From: Bacteroidota bacterium
Lineage (GTDB): Bacteria; Bacteroidota; Ignavibacteria; Ignavibacteriales; Ignavibacteriaceae
Assembly: GCA_022564295.1 (NCBI GenBank)
Contig: JADFLR010000013.1
Coordinates: forward strand, 31,714 to 95,713
DNA: 64,000 nt
Reading direction: 5' to 3'
Under the pieces are notes generated by a model that made no database searches, was not told where the DNA came from, and was given only the letters and a program-made list of their open reading frames with translations. Made by a program: the position numbers and the translations under genes. Of this stretch, positions 56,270 to 64,000 are shown one piece after another (position 1 is the stretch's first letter; each line of letters begins with the position of its first letter).

Positions 56270-57763
56270 ATGTCAGCAAAAAAATATAAAATATTATTTG
56301 TAACCTCAGAAGTTGTACCGTTTATGAAAACCGGTGGTTTAGCCGATGTTTCTGCGGCATTGCCACAAGCATTAGCTGAGTTGGGACATGAAGTTAGAAT
56401 AGTTGTTCCTAAATATGGGGCTGTTGATGACAGAAAATATAAAATTCATGAAGTTGTAAGATTAAAAGATCTGCAAGTAAACATTGGCGGAAAAGAAGTT
56501 ACATTCTCTCTAAGATCTTGTTTCCTTCCAGGGCAGAGAATAAGAGTACAAATATATTTTCTTGATAATGAGGAATATTTTGGCAGTAGAAACAGTTTAT
56601 ACACAGATCCTATGTCGGGAAAAGATTATAAAGATAATGATGAAAGATTTATTCTGCTAAATTTATCCGTGTTTGAATTGATCCAAAAATTAGGATGGAT
56701 TCCTGATATAATTCATTGCAACGATTGGCAATGCGGATTGATTCCTGCATACCTTAAGACTGTTTACAAAGATGTAGAACAATTTTCAGAATTCAAAACA
56801 TTGTTCACGGTTCACAACCTTGCATATCAGGGAATGTTCCCTGCATCGAAATTTAAAAATACAGGATTACCTGAAGAACTTAACTCTTCCAAAGGAATTC
56901 AACAGAACGGTAAGATTAATTTTATGAAAAGCGGACTTTTGTATGCAGATTTAATTAACACTGTTAGTAATACTTATGCAAATGAAATAAGAACCAGCAA
57001 TGATCTTGGTGTCGGCTTGAAGGATGTTTTAGCAAAAAGGAAAAAGGATCTTTACGGCATAATAAATGGTATAGATACGAAAGTTTGGAATCCTGAAAAG
57101 GACAAACTTATACCGAAGAAATATACAATTAAAACCATCGAAGCTAAGCAGGTAAATAAAGAGTCACTTACTGAAAGATTTGGCTTAGCATATAAAGAAG
57201 ATGTTCCGATATTTGGTATAATTTCAAGGTTGTATAATTCAAAAGGAATTGACCTTGTACAAAAGATATTTCCAGACTTAATGAAAATGGACATTCAACT
57301 CATTCTGCTAGGAACGGGTGACAAAAAATATCATGCCTTTTTTGATAAGATGAGTATGAAGTATAAAAACAAATTTGCCAGCTACCTTGGTTTCAATGAT
57401 GAATTAGCTCACATTATAGAGGGTGGAGCAGATATGTTTTTAATGCCGTCTAAATATGAACCTTGCGGTTTGAATCAAATGTATAGTCTTAAATATGGTA
57501 CTGTACCAATAGTACGTGAGACAGGCGGACTTGCAGATACTGTAATCAGGTATGATGAAAAAACAGGTGAGGGAACCGGTTTTATGTTTAAGAATTATGA
57601 TGCTAAGGCGTTCCTTAAAGAAATTAAAAGAGCCGTGAGCATCTTTGGTGATAAGAAAGCATGGGTGAAGATAATGAAAGCCGGAATGAAATCAGATTTT
57701 AGCTGGAACTCTTCGGCTAAAAAATATATCGAGCTTTATAAGACCGTACTATCAAATAGTTAA
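56270..57763 (+). CDS. glgA: Glycogen synthase
   Basis: A 497-residue GT5 enzyme. EVVPFMKTGGLADVSAALPQ carries the K-T-G-G-L ADP-glucose site, HCNDWQCGLIPAYL and FTVHNLAYQGMFPASKF follow, and the C-terminal half has FLMPSKYEPCGLNQMYSLKY and RETGGLADTV. It extends alpha-1,4-glucan from ADP-glucose. The stop shares one base with the next gene's ATG (TAATG). Confidence 0.94.
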   Translation: MSAKKYKILFVTSEVVPFMKTGGLADVSAALPQALAELGHEVRIVVPKYGAVDDRKYKIHEVVRLKDLQVNIGGKEVTFSLRSCFLPGQRIRVQIYFLDNEEYFGSRNSLYTDPMSGKDYKDNDERFILLNLSVFELIQKLGWIPDIIHCNDWQCGLIPAYLKTVYKDVEQFSEFKTLFTVHNLAYQGMFPASKFKNTGLPEELNSSKGIQQNGKINFMKSGLLYADLINTVSNTYANEIRTSNDLGVGLKDVLAKRKKDLYGIINGIDTKVWNPEKDKLIPKKYTIKTIEAKQVNKESLTERFGLAYKEDVPIFGIISRLYNSKGIDLVQKIFPDLMKMDIQLILLGTGDKKYHAFFDKMSMKYKNKFASYLGFNDELAHIIEGGADMFLMPSKYEPCGLNQMYSLKYGTVPIVRETGGLADTVIRYDEKTGEGTGFMFKNYDAKAFLKEIKRAVSIFGDKKAWVKIMKAGMKSDFSWNSSAKKYIELYKTVLSNS

Positions 57764-58341
57764 TGTCCAACCGAGCTGTATTTCTCGACAGAGATGGGAC
57801 TTTAAATGAAGATCCGGGTTATTTGGGTGACCCCTGGAAAGTGAAACTTCTTCCGTTTGTTGGCGAAGTATTATCCCGCCTTAAGAATGAATTTAATTAT
57901 TTCCTTATCGTAATTTCAAATCAATCGGGAATTGCGAGGGGTCTTATTTCCACTGAACAGGTTGAACAGGTCAATGAGAAGATAAATACGTTGCTAAAAG
58001 AATTTAAAGTTTCAATCGACAAATTTTATTACTGTCCGTTTCATCCTGATTATAGTACTACAGAAGAATGCAGCTGCAGGAAACCATCAACCGAAATGGT
58101 AGAAAAAGCTGTTGAAGAGTTTGACATCGATCTTTCCGAATCATTTTTTATTGGCGATTCTTCCGCGGATATTGAATGCGGGATGAACGCCGGTATTAAA
58201 ACAATTTTAATTAAAACAGGTTATGGTAGGGAAACGCTTTATATGTTGCAAAAAGAAAATAAAATTCCAAATTTTGTTGCTCAAAATTTTTTAGACGCTG
58301 GAAATTTTATTATAACTGATTTGAACGGAGTATCTGCTTGA
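57763..58341 (+). CDS. gmhB: D-glycero-D-manno-heptose 1,7-bisphosphate phosphatase-type HAD (GmhB)
   Basis: A 192-residue HAD phosphatase with FLDRDGTLNEDPGYL (nucleophile Asp in DxD), VISNQSGIARGL and the Zn site CPFHPDYSTTEECSCRKPS (Cys-His...Cys-Cys). FFIGDSSADIECG carries the Mg-binding Asp pair. GmhB removes the C7 phosphate in ADP-heptose synthesis for LPS; histidinol-phosphate phosphatase is the alternative for this fold. It is coupled to glgA by TAATG. Confidence 0.82.
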   Translation: MSNRAVFLDRDGTLNEDPGYLGDPWKVKLLPFVGEVLSRLKNEFNYFLIVISNQSGIARGLISTEQVEQVNEKINTLLKEFKVSIDKFYYCPFHPDYSTTEECSCRKPSTEMVEKAVEEFDIDLSESFFIGDSSADIECGMNAGIKTILIKTGYGRETLYMLQKENKIPNFVAQNFLDAGNFIITDLNGVSA

Positions 58342-59513
58342 AATATCCTCTTTCCATTATTTTAATTATTTTATTCATTGTAATTAATTTTTTATCATGT
58401 TCAGATGACCCAACGTCAATCGGGATTGATTTACTTGAGGGTGATTTTGTTATAGTCAGCACGTTCGATACTCAGGATGATACAGTAACGCAAACTTCTT
58501 CGTTCTTTAAAGAAGTTGTTCCACTCGGATTATCTTCCAAAGTGTTGATTGGAAAAAGAGATGAGCTTGAAGCTACTACATTGATGGACTTCGCTTTTTT
58601 TATTGCAGATTCATTACGCCAGGATTTTTTGGATGGCAACATTCTTGTAAATACGGCATTCATTGAACTAACACCAACTTATACTTACACCGATTCAACT
58701 GCTGAATATGATTTTACAGTTCACGAAATTACTAGCGATTGGTCGATAGGATTCACATCAGATAGTCTTGCTAATCTTTCCTTTGATGGGGAAGACCTAA
58801 GCTCCAACAAAAATTTCACCGATTCAATTTATACGTTTGATCTCAATAATGATTTTGTACTTCAGTGGATCAAAATCTCTATTGATTCTTCCTTGGGTAA
58901 AAACAATGGAATATACATCATACCAACTATGAGTACAGGTAAAGTTGTGGGATTTGAGGCATTAACAACAACCTCATCCGATGCTGCAACATTTAGAGTT
59001 GTGATTGAAAAGCCGGGAAGTTTTGTAGATACAATAAGAGCATTTATTTTTGCTGATGTTAGTACAATAATAGCAGAATTACCCGTTCTTCCTGTAGTAG
59101 ATATTGGAGTTCAGGCAAGTACAACAATTCAATCAAGGTTATTTTTTGATGTATCTGAAGTTCCCCGCGATATAATTATAAATAAAGCCGAGTTAATTTT
59201 GACAGAAGATACGCTCAGTAGCATAACAGGTTCATCATTTAATCCCAATTTAACTGTTTTCAAAATTACGGATAGCTCTGATGTTACTATAGATGAGGGC
59301 ACAGCGATTTTTTTGATTAAGAATAATAATATTTATACAGGCGATATTACTTCTTTTATAACATCGTGGATAACTAATGAAGATAACCAGGGTATGGTAA
59401 TTAGACCTGCTTCGTTAATAGAAGGGCTTGAATTATTTGCTATAAGAGGAAGTGAGTATCCTGAACTTTCTGAAAGACCACGATTACGAATAGTATTTAC
59501 AAGTAAAGAGTAA
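58338..59513 (+). CDS. Lipoprotein of unknown function, beta-rich
   Basis: A 391-residue protein with a lipoprotein signal (IILFIVINFLSC, Cys at 21) and then CSDDPTSIGIDLLEGDFVIV, typical of Bacteroidota surface lipoproteins. The body looks beta-sandwich rich, with repeated Asp/Thr stretches (for example FIELTPTYTYTDSTAEYDFT) and near the end ITSFITSWITNEDNQGMVIR, somewhat like DNRLRE-type domains. The start is TTG at 58338, with GGAG 7 bases before, overlapping the previous stop by 4 bases. Confidence 0.7.
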   Translation: MKYPLSIILIILFIVINFLSCSDDPTSIGIDLLEGDFVIVSTFDTQDDTVTQTSSFFKEVVPLGLSSKVLIGKRDELEATTLMDFAFFIADSLRQDFLDGNILVNTAFIELTPTYTYTDSTAEYDFTVHEITSDWSIGFTSDSLANLSFDGEDLSSNKNFTDSIYTFDLNNDFVLQWIKISIDSSLGKNNGIYIIPTMSTGKVVGFEALTTTSSDAATFRVVIEKPGSFVDTIRAFIFADVSTIIAELPVLPVVDIGVQASTTIQSRLFFDVSEVPRDIIINKAELILTEDTLSSITGSSFNPNLTVFKITDSSDVTIDEGTAIFLIKNNNIYTGDITSFITSWITNEDNQGMVIRPASLIEGLELFAIRGSEYPELSERPRLRIVFTSKE

Positions 59514-59515
59514 TA

Positions 59516-60760
59516 ATGAAGATTTTTAAATCCATATTTTTTATCGTTGTTTATTCAACAATTTTATTTTCCCAGAGTAGTTCATCCTACACGAGATATG
59601 GAATTGGCGATATTAATTACACTTACTCTGCCCGGAGTTTAGGTTTAGCACAGACTGGCGTCGCTACTTTGAACCAGGGCTTTGTTGAAATATTAAACCC
59701 CGCAAGCTGGGCTGCATTAAAATTAACAAGAATTGAATTCAGTCTCGTGTTAAATGGCGTTCAACTTAATGATAATTCAAATACTGCACTTTATACTGAT
59801 GCTGATTTTAAAGGATTCACTTTTGCATTTCCAATAAGTAAGAGACTCGGGATAGGATTTGCTTCCGGTTTATTACCATACAGCAGAATAAGTTATAATG
59901 TGGTTCGATCAAACGCAGCTGATGAAACAGTCGGCAGTGATTACACTGAAACCTACGAGGGAGATGGAGGATTATCAAAATTATTTATGGGTGCAAGCGT
60001 AACAATTCCTTTCGATTGGATTTTCGGTGCTACACTTGAATACTATTTTGGTAAACGAACTTATTCATCAACTATTGAGTTTGATGATCCATCATTTCTG
60101 CCCGCCGAGTATGAATTGGATTACCGCTCGACAGGGTTTGGAACAACAGTTGGTCTGATTTCTCAAAACTTTGCAAGCTTGTTTAATTCAGAATCAATTT
60201 CTAATTTAAGAATAGGTGTTTCTGTAAATCTTTTATCGGATTTAGATACTGATACATCTTTAACCATAAATCCGACAACTGTGGCAGATACGGTTTTTTC
60301 CGGCAGCACCCAAATGAATGTGCCAATAAGAATTACGGTTGGATTAACTTTTCAATTAAGTAATGCTTATTCATTTAACCTGGATTATATCTATCAGCCA
60401 TGGAGTGAATATTCGGTTGCTGGTTTTACTTCTTCTTTTTTGAGAGATGTTAATAAAATTGGTTTTGGGTTTGAATACAAACCGGTTCCCGGTATTGGAA
60501 AAACGAGTTGGGAACTAATTATGTGGAGAGCAGGTGTAAGTTATGAACAGACACAGTACATAATTAATGGTACAGGTATTAACCAATTCTCTGTATTTGC
60601 GGGAGTAACATTTCCGTTGGGTTTTGGAGATTTCTTCGATATCGGTCTTGAATTTTCTCAAAGAGGAAGATTACAAGAAAATTTAATTCAGGAAAACTTT
60701 TTTAGGATAAATATTGGAATCAGTTTTGGCGAACTTTGGTTCCAAAGGGCAGAAAAATAA
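59516..60760 (+). CDS. Outer-membrane beta-barrel protein
   Basis: A 414-residue protein with signal peptide (IFFIVVYSTILFSQ). The start SSYTRYGIGDINYTYSARSL, then LAQTGVATLNQGFVEILNPA, is the pattern of PorV/FadL-like barrels in this phylum: a hatch region followed by strands such as FGATLEYYFGKRTYSSTIEF. The C-terminus, FFRINIGISFGELWFQRAEK, continues the barrel. It begins 2 bases after the lipoprotein gene, so the two are likely made together. Cargo unknown. Confidence 0.72.
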   Translation: MKIFKSIFFIVVYSTILFSQSSSSYTRYGIGDINYTYSARSLGLAQTGVATLNQGFVEILNPASWAALKLTRIEFSLVLNGVQLNDNSNTALYTDADFKGFTFAFPISKRLGIGFASGLLPYSRISYNVVRSNAADETVGSDYTETYEGDGGLSKLFMGASVTIPFDWIFGATLEYYFGKRTYSSTIEFDDPSFLPAEYELDYRSTGFGTTVGLISQNFASLFNSESISNLRIGVSVNLLSDLDTDTSLTINPTTVADTVFSGSTQMNVPIRITVGLTFQLSNAYSFNLDYIYQPWSEYSVAGFTSSFLRDVNKIGFGFEYKPVPGIGKTSWELIMWRAGVSYEQTQYIINGTGINQFSVFAGVTFPLGFGDFFDIGLEFSQRGRLQENLIQENFFRINIGISFGELWFQRAEK

Positions 60761-60788
60761 TCTAATTATAAATGTAGAGGACTTAATT

Positions 60789-62060
60789 TTGAAAACGTTA
60801 AATAAATTTATTGGCTTAACATTTTTATTATGTTTAGTATTCTCTTCAGTTTTACTATCCAATACAACTTCAAATTATTTTGAAAAATCAGATTCGTTAA
60901 AGCTTCTTGAAAAATACAGCTTGTTTTCAGAATACCATAAAAACAAAGACTTCGAAAGTGCTATACCTTATGGATGGGAAGTTTTGGAAATGGATCCAGC
61001 TAAATTTAGAAAATGGATTTATTACAAAATGGAAGATGCTGTGTGGTATCTTCATGATTCCACCGATGTTTCACCTGAGATGAAAGAAAGTATTGAAGAT
61101 ACAATAATCTATTTATACGATTTAGCAATTGAACATTTTCCGGAAGAAAAAGCATACTTCGAATCCCATAAGGCATTTATATTAGAAGGATGGTTAGACG
61201 CTCCGGCTGAAGAAATAATTGCCGAATATGAAAAAGCAATTCAAGATGATGTAGATATGTCATCTTATTATTATAACCGGTTAGGTAAGCTTTATATTAA
61301 AAATGCATCGGATGAAAATGATTTTAAAACAAAAGCATTAGACTTATACACTTATCTATCGGAACGTGAACCAGATAATCCACAATGGCCCGCAGAGCTT
61401 GAAGGATTGGTTGAGAATATAGATCAATTGGTTGATTTAACAAAAAAGAACTGGCTTAATAATAAAGAAAATCTCGGTAAAGCGTGGAAGTTTGTTCAAA
61501 TGGCTATAAGAGCTGGAAATTATCCGGAAGCGATTGAAGGATTAGAATTTTTAGTTGAAAAATCTCCTGAAACTGTTAACTATTGGAATCAGCTTGCAAC
61601 AGCTTATCAGAAAACAGATCAATTAAAAAATGCTGAGGGTGCACTCCTAAATTTAATAGAGATCGATCCAGATGCTAAAGAACATTATCTCAACTTAGGT
61701 ATCAATTATGGAAAAATGGGAAAATTATCTAAAGCGAGAAAATACTACATTAAAGCAAGTGCAGTAGGTGGAAGTTGGGCGTTACCTATTTATTATGAAG
61801 GATCCCTCTATGAGAAATCGGCAAGAGCATGTAATTTCGATTTTGAAACCAAAATGGTTTATCAGTTAGCTGTGGATACATACAGGAAAGCTGTACGATT
61901 GGATCCATCACTAACAGATGCGAAGAATAGAATCGGTGCACTTTCAACTTCAGTTCCTACCCAAGAAGATTATTTCTTTAGAGGTTATAAATCGGGGCAG
62001 GTTCTGCCGATTACAGGTGATTGCTTTGCCTGGATTGGTAAGAGTGTAACCGTTCCGTAA
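60789..62060 (+). CDS. TPR-repeat exported protein
   Basis: I place the start at TTG 60789, with AGAGGA about 7 bases upstream; it gives a clean signal peptide (FIGLTFLLCLVFSSVLLSN). The frame is open back to 60714, inside the preceding gene. The 423-residue product has several tetratricopeptide repeats, clearest at residues ~240-350 (NYPEAIEGLEFLVEKSPETV, EHYLNLGINYGKMGKLSKAR). TPRs bind other proteins, so a scaffold role in the periplasm or envelope is likely. The partner is unknown. Confidence 0.78.
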   Translation: MKTLNKFIGLTFLLCLVFSSVLLSNTTSNYFEKSDSLKLLEKYSLFSEYHKNKDFESAIPYGWEVLEMDPAKFRKWIYYKMEDAVWYLHDSTDVSPEMKESIEDTIIYLYDLAIEHFPEEKAYFESHKAFILEGWLDAPAEEIIAEYEKAIQDDVDMSSYYYNRLGKLYIKNASDENDFKTKALDLYTYLSEREPDNPQWPAELEGLVENIDQLVDLTKKNWLNNKENLGKAWKFVQMAIRAGNYPEAIEGLEFLVEKSPETVNYWNQLATAYQKTDQLKNAEGALLNLIEIDPDAKEHYLNLGINYGKMGKLSKARKYYIKASAVGGSWALPIYYEGSLYEKSARACNFDFETKMVYQLAVDTYRKAVRLDPSLTDAKNRIGALSTSVPTQEDYFFRGYKSGQVLPITGDCFAWIGKSVTVP

Positions 62061-62088
62061 ACTTATTAACATGTGATATCAACTATTT

Positions 62089-62130
62089 AAAAGGTTCTTC
62101 ATATATTTTGTAGAACCTTTTGTTTGTTTT
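62089..62130 (+). terminator. Rho-independent terminator before glyA
   Basis: AAAAGGTTCT (62089-62098) and AGAACCTTTT (62112-62121) form a 10-base stem, followed by GTTTGTTTT. It separates the envelope-protein run from glyA. Confidence 0.85.
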
Positions 62131-62164
62131 ATAAACATTATAAATTTTAATTTGGATAATAAAA

Positions 62165-63460
62165 ATGTATGAGCATTTAAAAAATGATAACGAGATTTAT
62201 GAAGTTCTTCAGTTAGAAACTGAACGCCAGCGAAATAAACTTGAGCTCATTGCATCGGAAAATTTTGTAAGTCCCGCGGTCTTAGAAGCTGCTGGTTCAG
62301 TTTTAACCAATAAATATGCCGAAGGTTATCCGGGCAAAAGATATTATGGCGGATGCGAATTTGTTGATATAGCTGAAAACATTGCACGTGAGAGATTGAA
62401 AGAACTATTTGGTGCTGAGTATGTAAATGTGCAGCCACATAGTGGTTCGCAGGCAAATATGGCTGTGTTTATGACATTGTTAAAACCTGGAGATAAATTC
62501 ATTGGGCTCAGCTTAGCACATGGCGGGCATTTAACTCATGGTTCCCCAGTAAACTTTTCAGGCAAGTTGTATCAAGCAATTGGTTATGAGTTGAATAAAA
62601 CTGCAAAGCAATTGGATTACAATATAATTGAAGATTTGGCAAAGAAAGAAAAGCCGAAATTGATAGTTGCCGGTGCAAGTGCGTATTCAAGAGAATGGGA
62701 TTATGAAAAGTTAAGGCAAATCGCTAATTCAATCGGTGCCTTTTTAATGTGCGATATGGCTCATCCTGCAGGTCTGATTGCAAAAGGGTTATTGAATAAT
62801 CCTGTCCCTTTTTGTGATGTTGTAACTTCAACTACCCATAAAACTTTACGAGGACCAAGAGGCGGTGTTATTCTTGTTGGAAAGGATATGGAAAATAAAT
62901 TTGGAATTGTTGCTCCAAAAAGCGGTAGAATAAAAATGATGTCCGAACTGTTCGACAATACTGTTATGCCAGGAATACAAGGTGGACCGTTAATGCATAT
63001 TATTATGGCTAAAGCAGTTGCGTTTGAGGAAGCTCTTTCCGATAAGTTTGAACAGTACGCAAAACAAGTTATTAACAATGCAAAAGCACTTTCAGGTAAA
63101 TTGATTGAATATGGTTTCGATGTTGTTTCGGGCGGAACAGATAATCATCTTATGCTGATTGATATTTCAAATAAAGATATAACAGGCAAACAAGCAGAAA
63201 TATCACTTGAGAAAGCCGGAATTACTGTTAATAAAAATATGATTCCCTTTGATACACGAAGCCCTTTTGTTACAAGCGGAATTAGAATTGGTACGCCTGC
63301 TGTCACAACGAGAGGTATGAAGGAAAACGAAATGAGCAGAATTGCAGATATTATTAATTCATCAATTCAAAATATTGATAATGAGGAAAAATTAGAGGGA
63401 CTAAAAACCGAAGTAAAAGAACTTTGTTCCGGATATCCATTATATTTGGAAATCAAATAA
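62165..63460 (+). CDS. glyA: Serine hydroxymethyltransferase
   Basis: A 431-residue PLP enzyme of normal length. [55 protein letters not shown] and the PLP-Lys block [17 protein letters not shown] near residue 228 are all present. It converts Ser and tetrahydrofolate to Gly and methylene-tetrahydrofolate. It has its own upstream terminator and so probably its own promoter. Confidence 0.97.
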   Translation: MYEHLKNDNEIYEVLQLETERQRNKLELIASENFVSPAVLEAAGSVLTNKYAEGYPGKRYYGGCEFVDIAENIARERLKELFGAEYVNVQPHSGSQANMAVFMTLLKPGDKFIGLSLAHGGHLTHGSPVNFSGKLYQAIGYELNKTAKQLDYNIIEDLAKKEKPKLIVAGASAYSREWDYEKLRQIANSIGAFLMCDMAHPAGLIAKGLLNNPVPFCDVVTSTTHKTLRGPRGGVILVGKDMENKFGIVAPKSGRIKMMSELFDNTVMPGIQGGPLMHIIMAKAVAFEEALSDKFEQYAKQVINNAKALSGKLIEYGFDVVSGGTDNHLMLIDISNKDITGKQAEISLEKAGITVNKNMIPFDTRSPFVTSGIRIGTPAVTTRGMKENEMSRIADIINSSIQNIDNEEKLEGLKTEVKELCSGYPLYLEIK

Positions 63461-63477
63461 TTTATTAGATTGTTAGT

Positions 63478-64000
63478 GTGTCAGTACCTGATACTTTAAA
63501 AGAAAATATAGAAGAACCGGAACACCCTGAAGCCGAAATGACCTTTCTCGGTCATCTTGAGGAATTTAGATGGCGTTTAATTTATGCTATTATTGGTGTT
63601 TTTATTGGAACGGCTGCAGCGTGGATATTTATTGATCTGCTGGTTGATAATATTTTACTTAAACCTGCAAGAGATGCGGGAACAGTGTTACAGAACTTAA
63701 AACCATTCGGGCAGATAATACTTTATATTCAGGTAGCGGTAATTGTCGGCATAATTTTAAGTCTTCCTAATATATTTTACCAGCTATGGAAATTTATTGC
63801 TCCGGCACTTAAGAAAACTGAAAAGAAGTATGTTTTTGGCGTGGTGTTTTCCACTTCAATATGTTTTTTAGCGGGTGTGGTGTTTGCGTTCTTCGTTATA
63901 CTTCCGCTTGCTTTACAATTTGTAAGTGAGTTTGGTACCGAAGATATTGCAAACAACTTTGCGATAAATGAATACATGAACATCATTATCAGTTTAATGC
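63478..64000 (+). CDS. tatC: Sec-independent translocase subunit TatC (5' part; runs off the window)
   Basis: The frame begins with GTG at 63478 and is open to the window end (174 codons seen). MTFLGHLEEFRWRLIYAIIG near residue 21 is the TatC signature; the conserved Glu-Glu-Phe-Arg follows the His-Leu. Membrane segments then appear (IGTAAAWIFIDLLV; IQVAVIVGIILSLPNIFYQL; STSICFLAGVVFAFFVILPL), with KFIAPALKKTEKKYV between. TatC is the twin-arginine signal receptor. An internal ATG at 63538 is a second possible start. It follows glyA by 17 bases. Confidence 0.93.
   Translation, partial: MSVPDTLKENIEEPEHPEAEMTFLGHLEEFRWRLIYAIIGVFIGTAAAWIFIDLLVDNILLKPARDAGTVLQNLKPFGQIILYIQVAVIVGIILSLPNIFYQLWKFIAPALKKTEKKYVFGVVFSTSICFLAGVVFAFFVILPLALQFVSEFGTEDIANNFAINEYMNIIISLM

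Noticed and set aside
1..64000. CRISPR array, prophage or insertion sequence with transposase
   Set aside because: No regularly spaced direct repeats, phage structural genes or transposase motifs were seen on either strand.

Overview
The window is AT-rich bacterial DNA from a Gram-negative organism, probably of the Bacteroidota/Chlorobi/Ignavibacteria type. Support for this: lipoproteins and outer-membrane barrels of the kind common there, a split methylmalonyl-CoA mutase, a thrS-infC-rpmI-rplT-pheS-pheT-zapA-6S RNA-rny core block, and Wzx/Wzy/Wzc glycan machinery. The lineage is inferred from gene content only; no rRNA is present.

Region 1 (1-28861, all on the minus strand) is a surface-polysaccharide locus of about 29 kb. 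In transcription order it starts with sugar-nucleotide genes: a UDP-glucuronate 4-epimerase-like enzyme, a DegT/DnrJ aminotransferase, a PseG-like hydrolase, a NeuB-family nonulosonate synthase, a NeuD/PglD-like acetyltransferase and a CMP-sugar cytidylyltransferase. Then come two GT-B-like capsule-type proteins, two asparagine-synthetase homologues (one without the catalytic Cys), a GT-C membrane transferase, two members of an exostosin-like GT family, two FkbM methyltransferases, several GT4 enzymes, a Wzx flippase, a Wzy/WaaL-type protein, a SAM methyltransferase, a VOC protein and an FkbH protein. The end product is probably a nonulosonic-acid-containing, amidated, methylated and acylated glycan. 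The locus carries three scars of the same shape: a 5' fragment of a gene, then foreign DNA, then a full homologue of the same gene.

Region 2 (28862-33931) is a decayed accessory zone. It holds a GIY-YIG endonuclease gene, a HicB-like antitoxin gene and a HepT toxin gene, each broken by a single in-frame TAA while the rest of the frame is open. It also holds an intact MntA-like nucleotidyltransferase, two short remnants of epimerase 5' ends, imperfect inverted repeats and one unrecognised outer-membrane-type protein gene.

Region 3 (33932-36695, plus strand) encodes a short SLBB-domain protein and a Wzc-type tyrosine autokinase, probably the export and chain-length partners of Region 1. Region 4 (36780-38939, minus) is methylmalonyl-CoA epimerase plus the catalytic subunit of the mutase. 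Region 5 (39356-52684, plus) is core: tRNA-Leu(UAA), tRNA-Val(GAC), thrS, infC with a probable AUC start, rpmI, rplT, pheS, pheT, a small coiled-coil gene, zapA, a 6S RNA candidate, rny, coaE, proline dehydrogenase, tsaD, a chorismate-mutase-like gene and mltG. Region 6 (52660-64000) has an Ig-like lipoprotein, hutI and a SPOR lipoprotein (minus strand), then glgA, a GmhB-type phosphatase, two envelope proteins, a TPR protein, glyA and the 5' part of tatC, which runs off the window.
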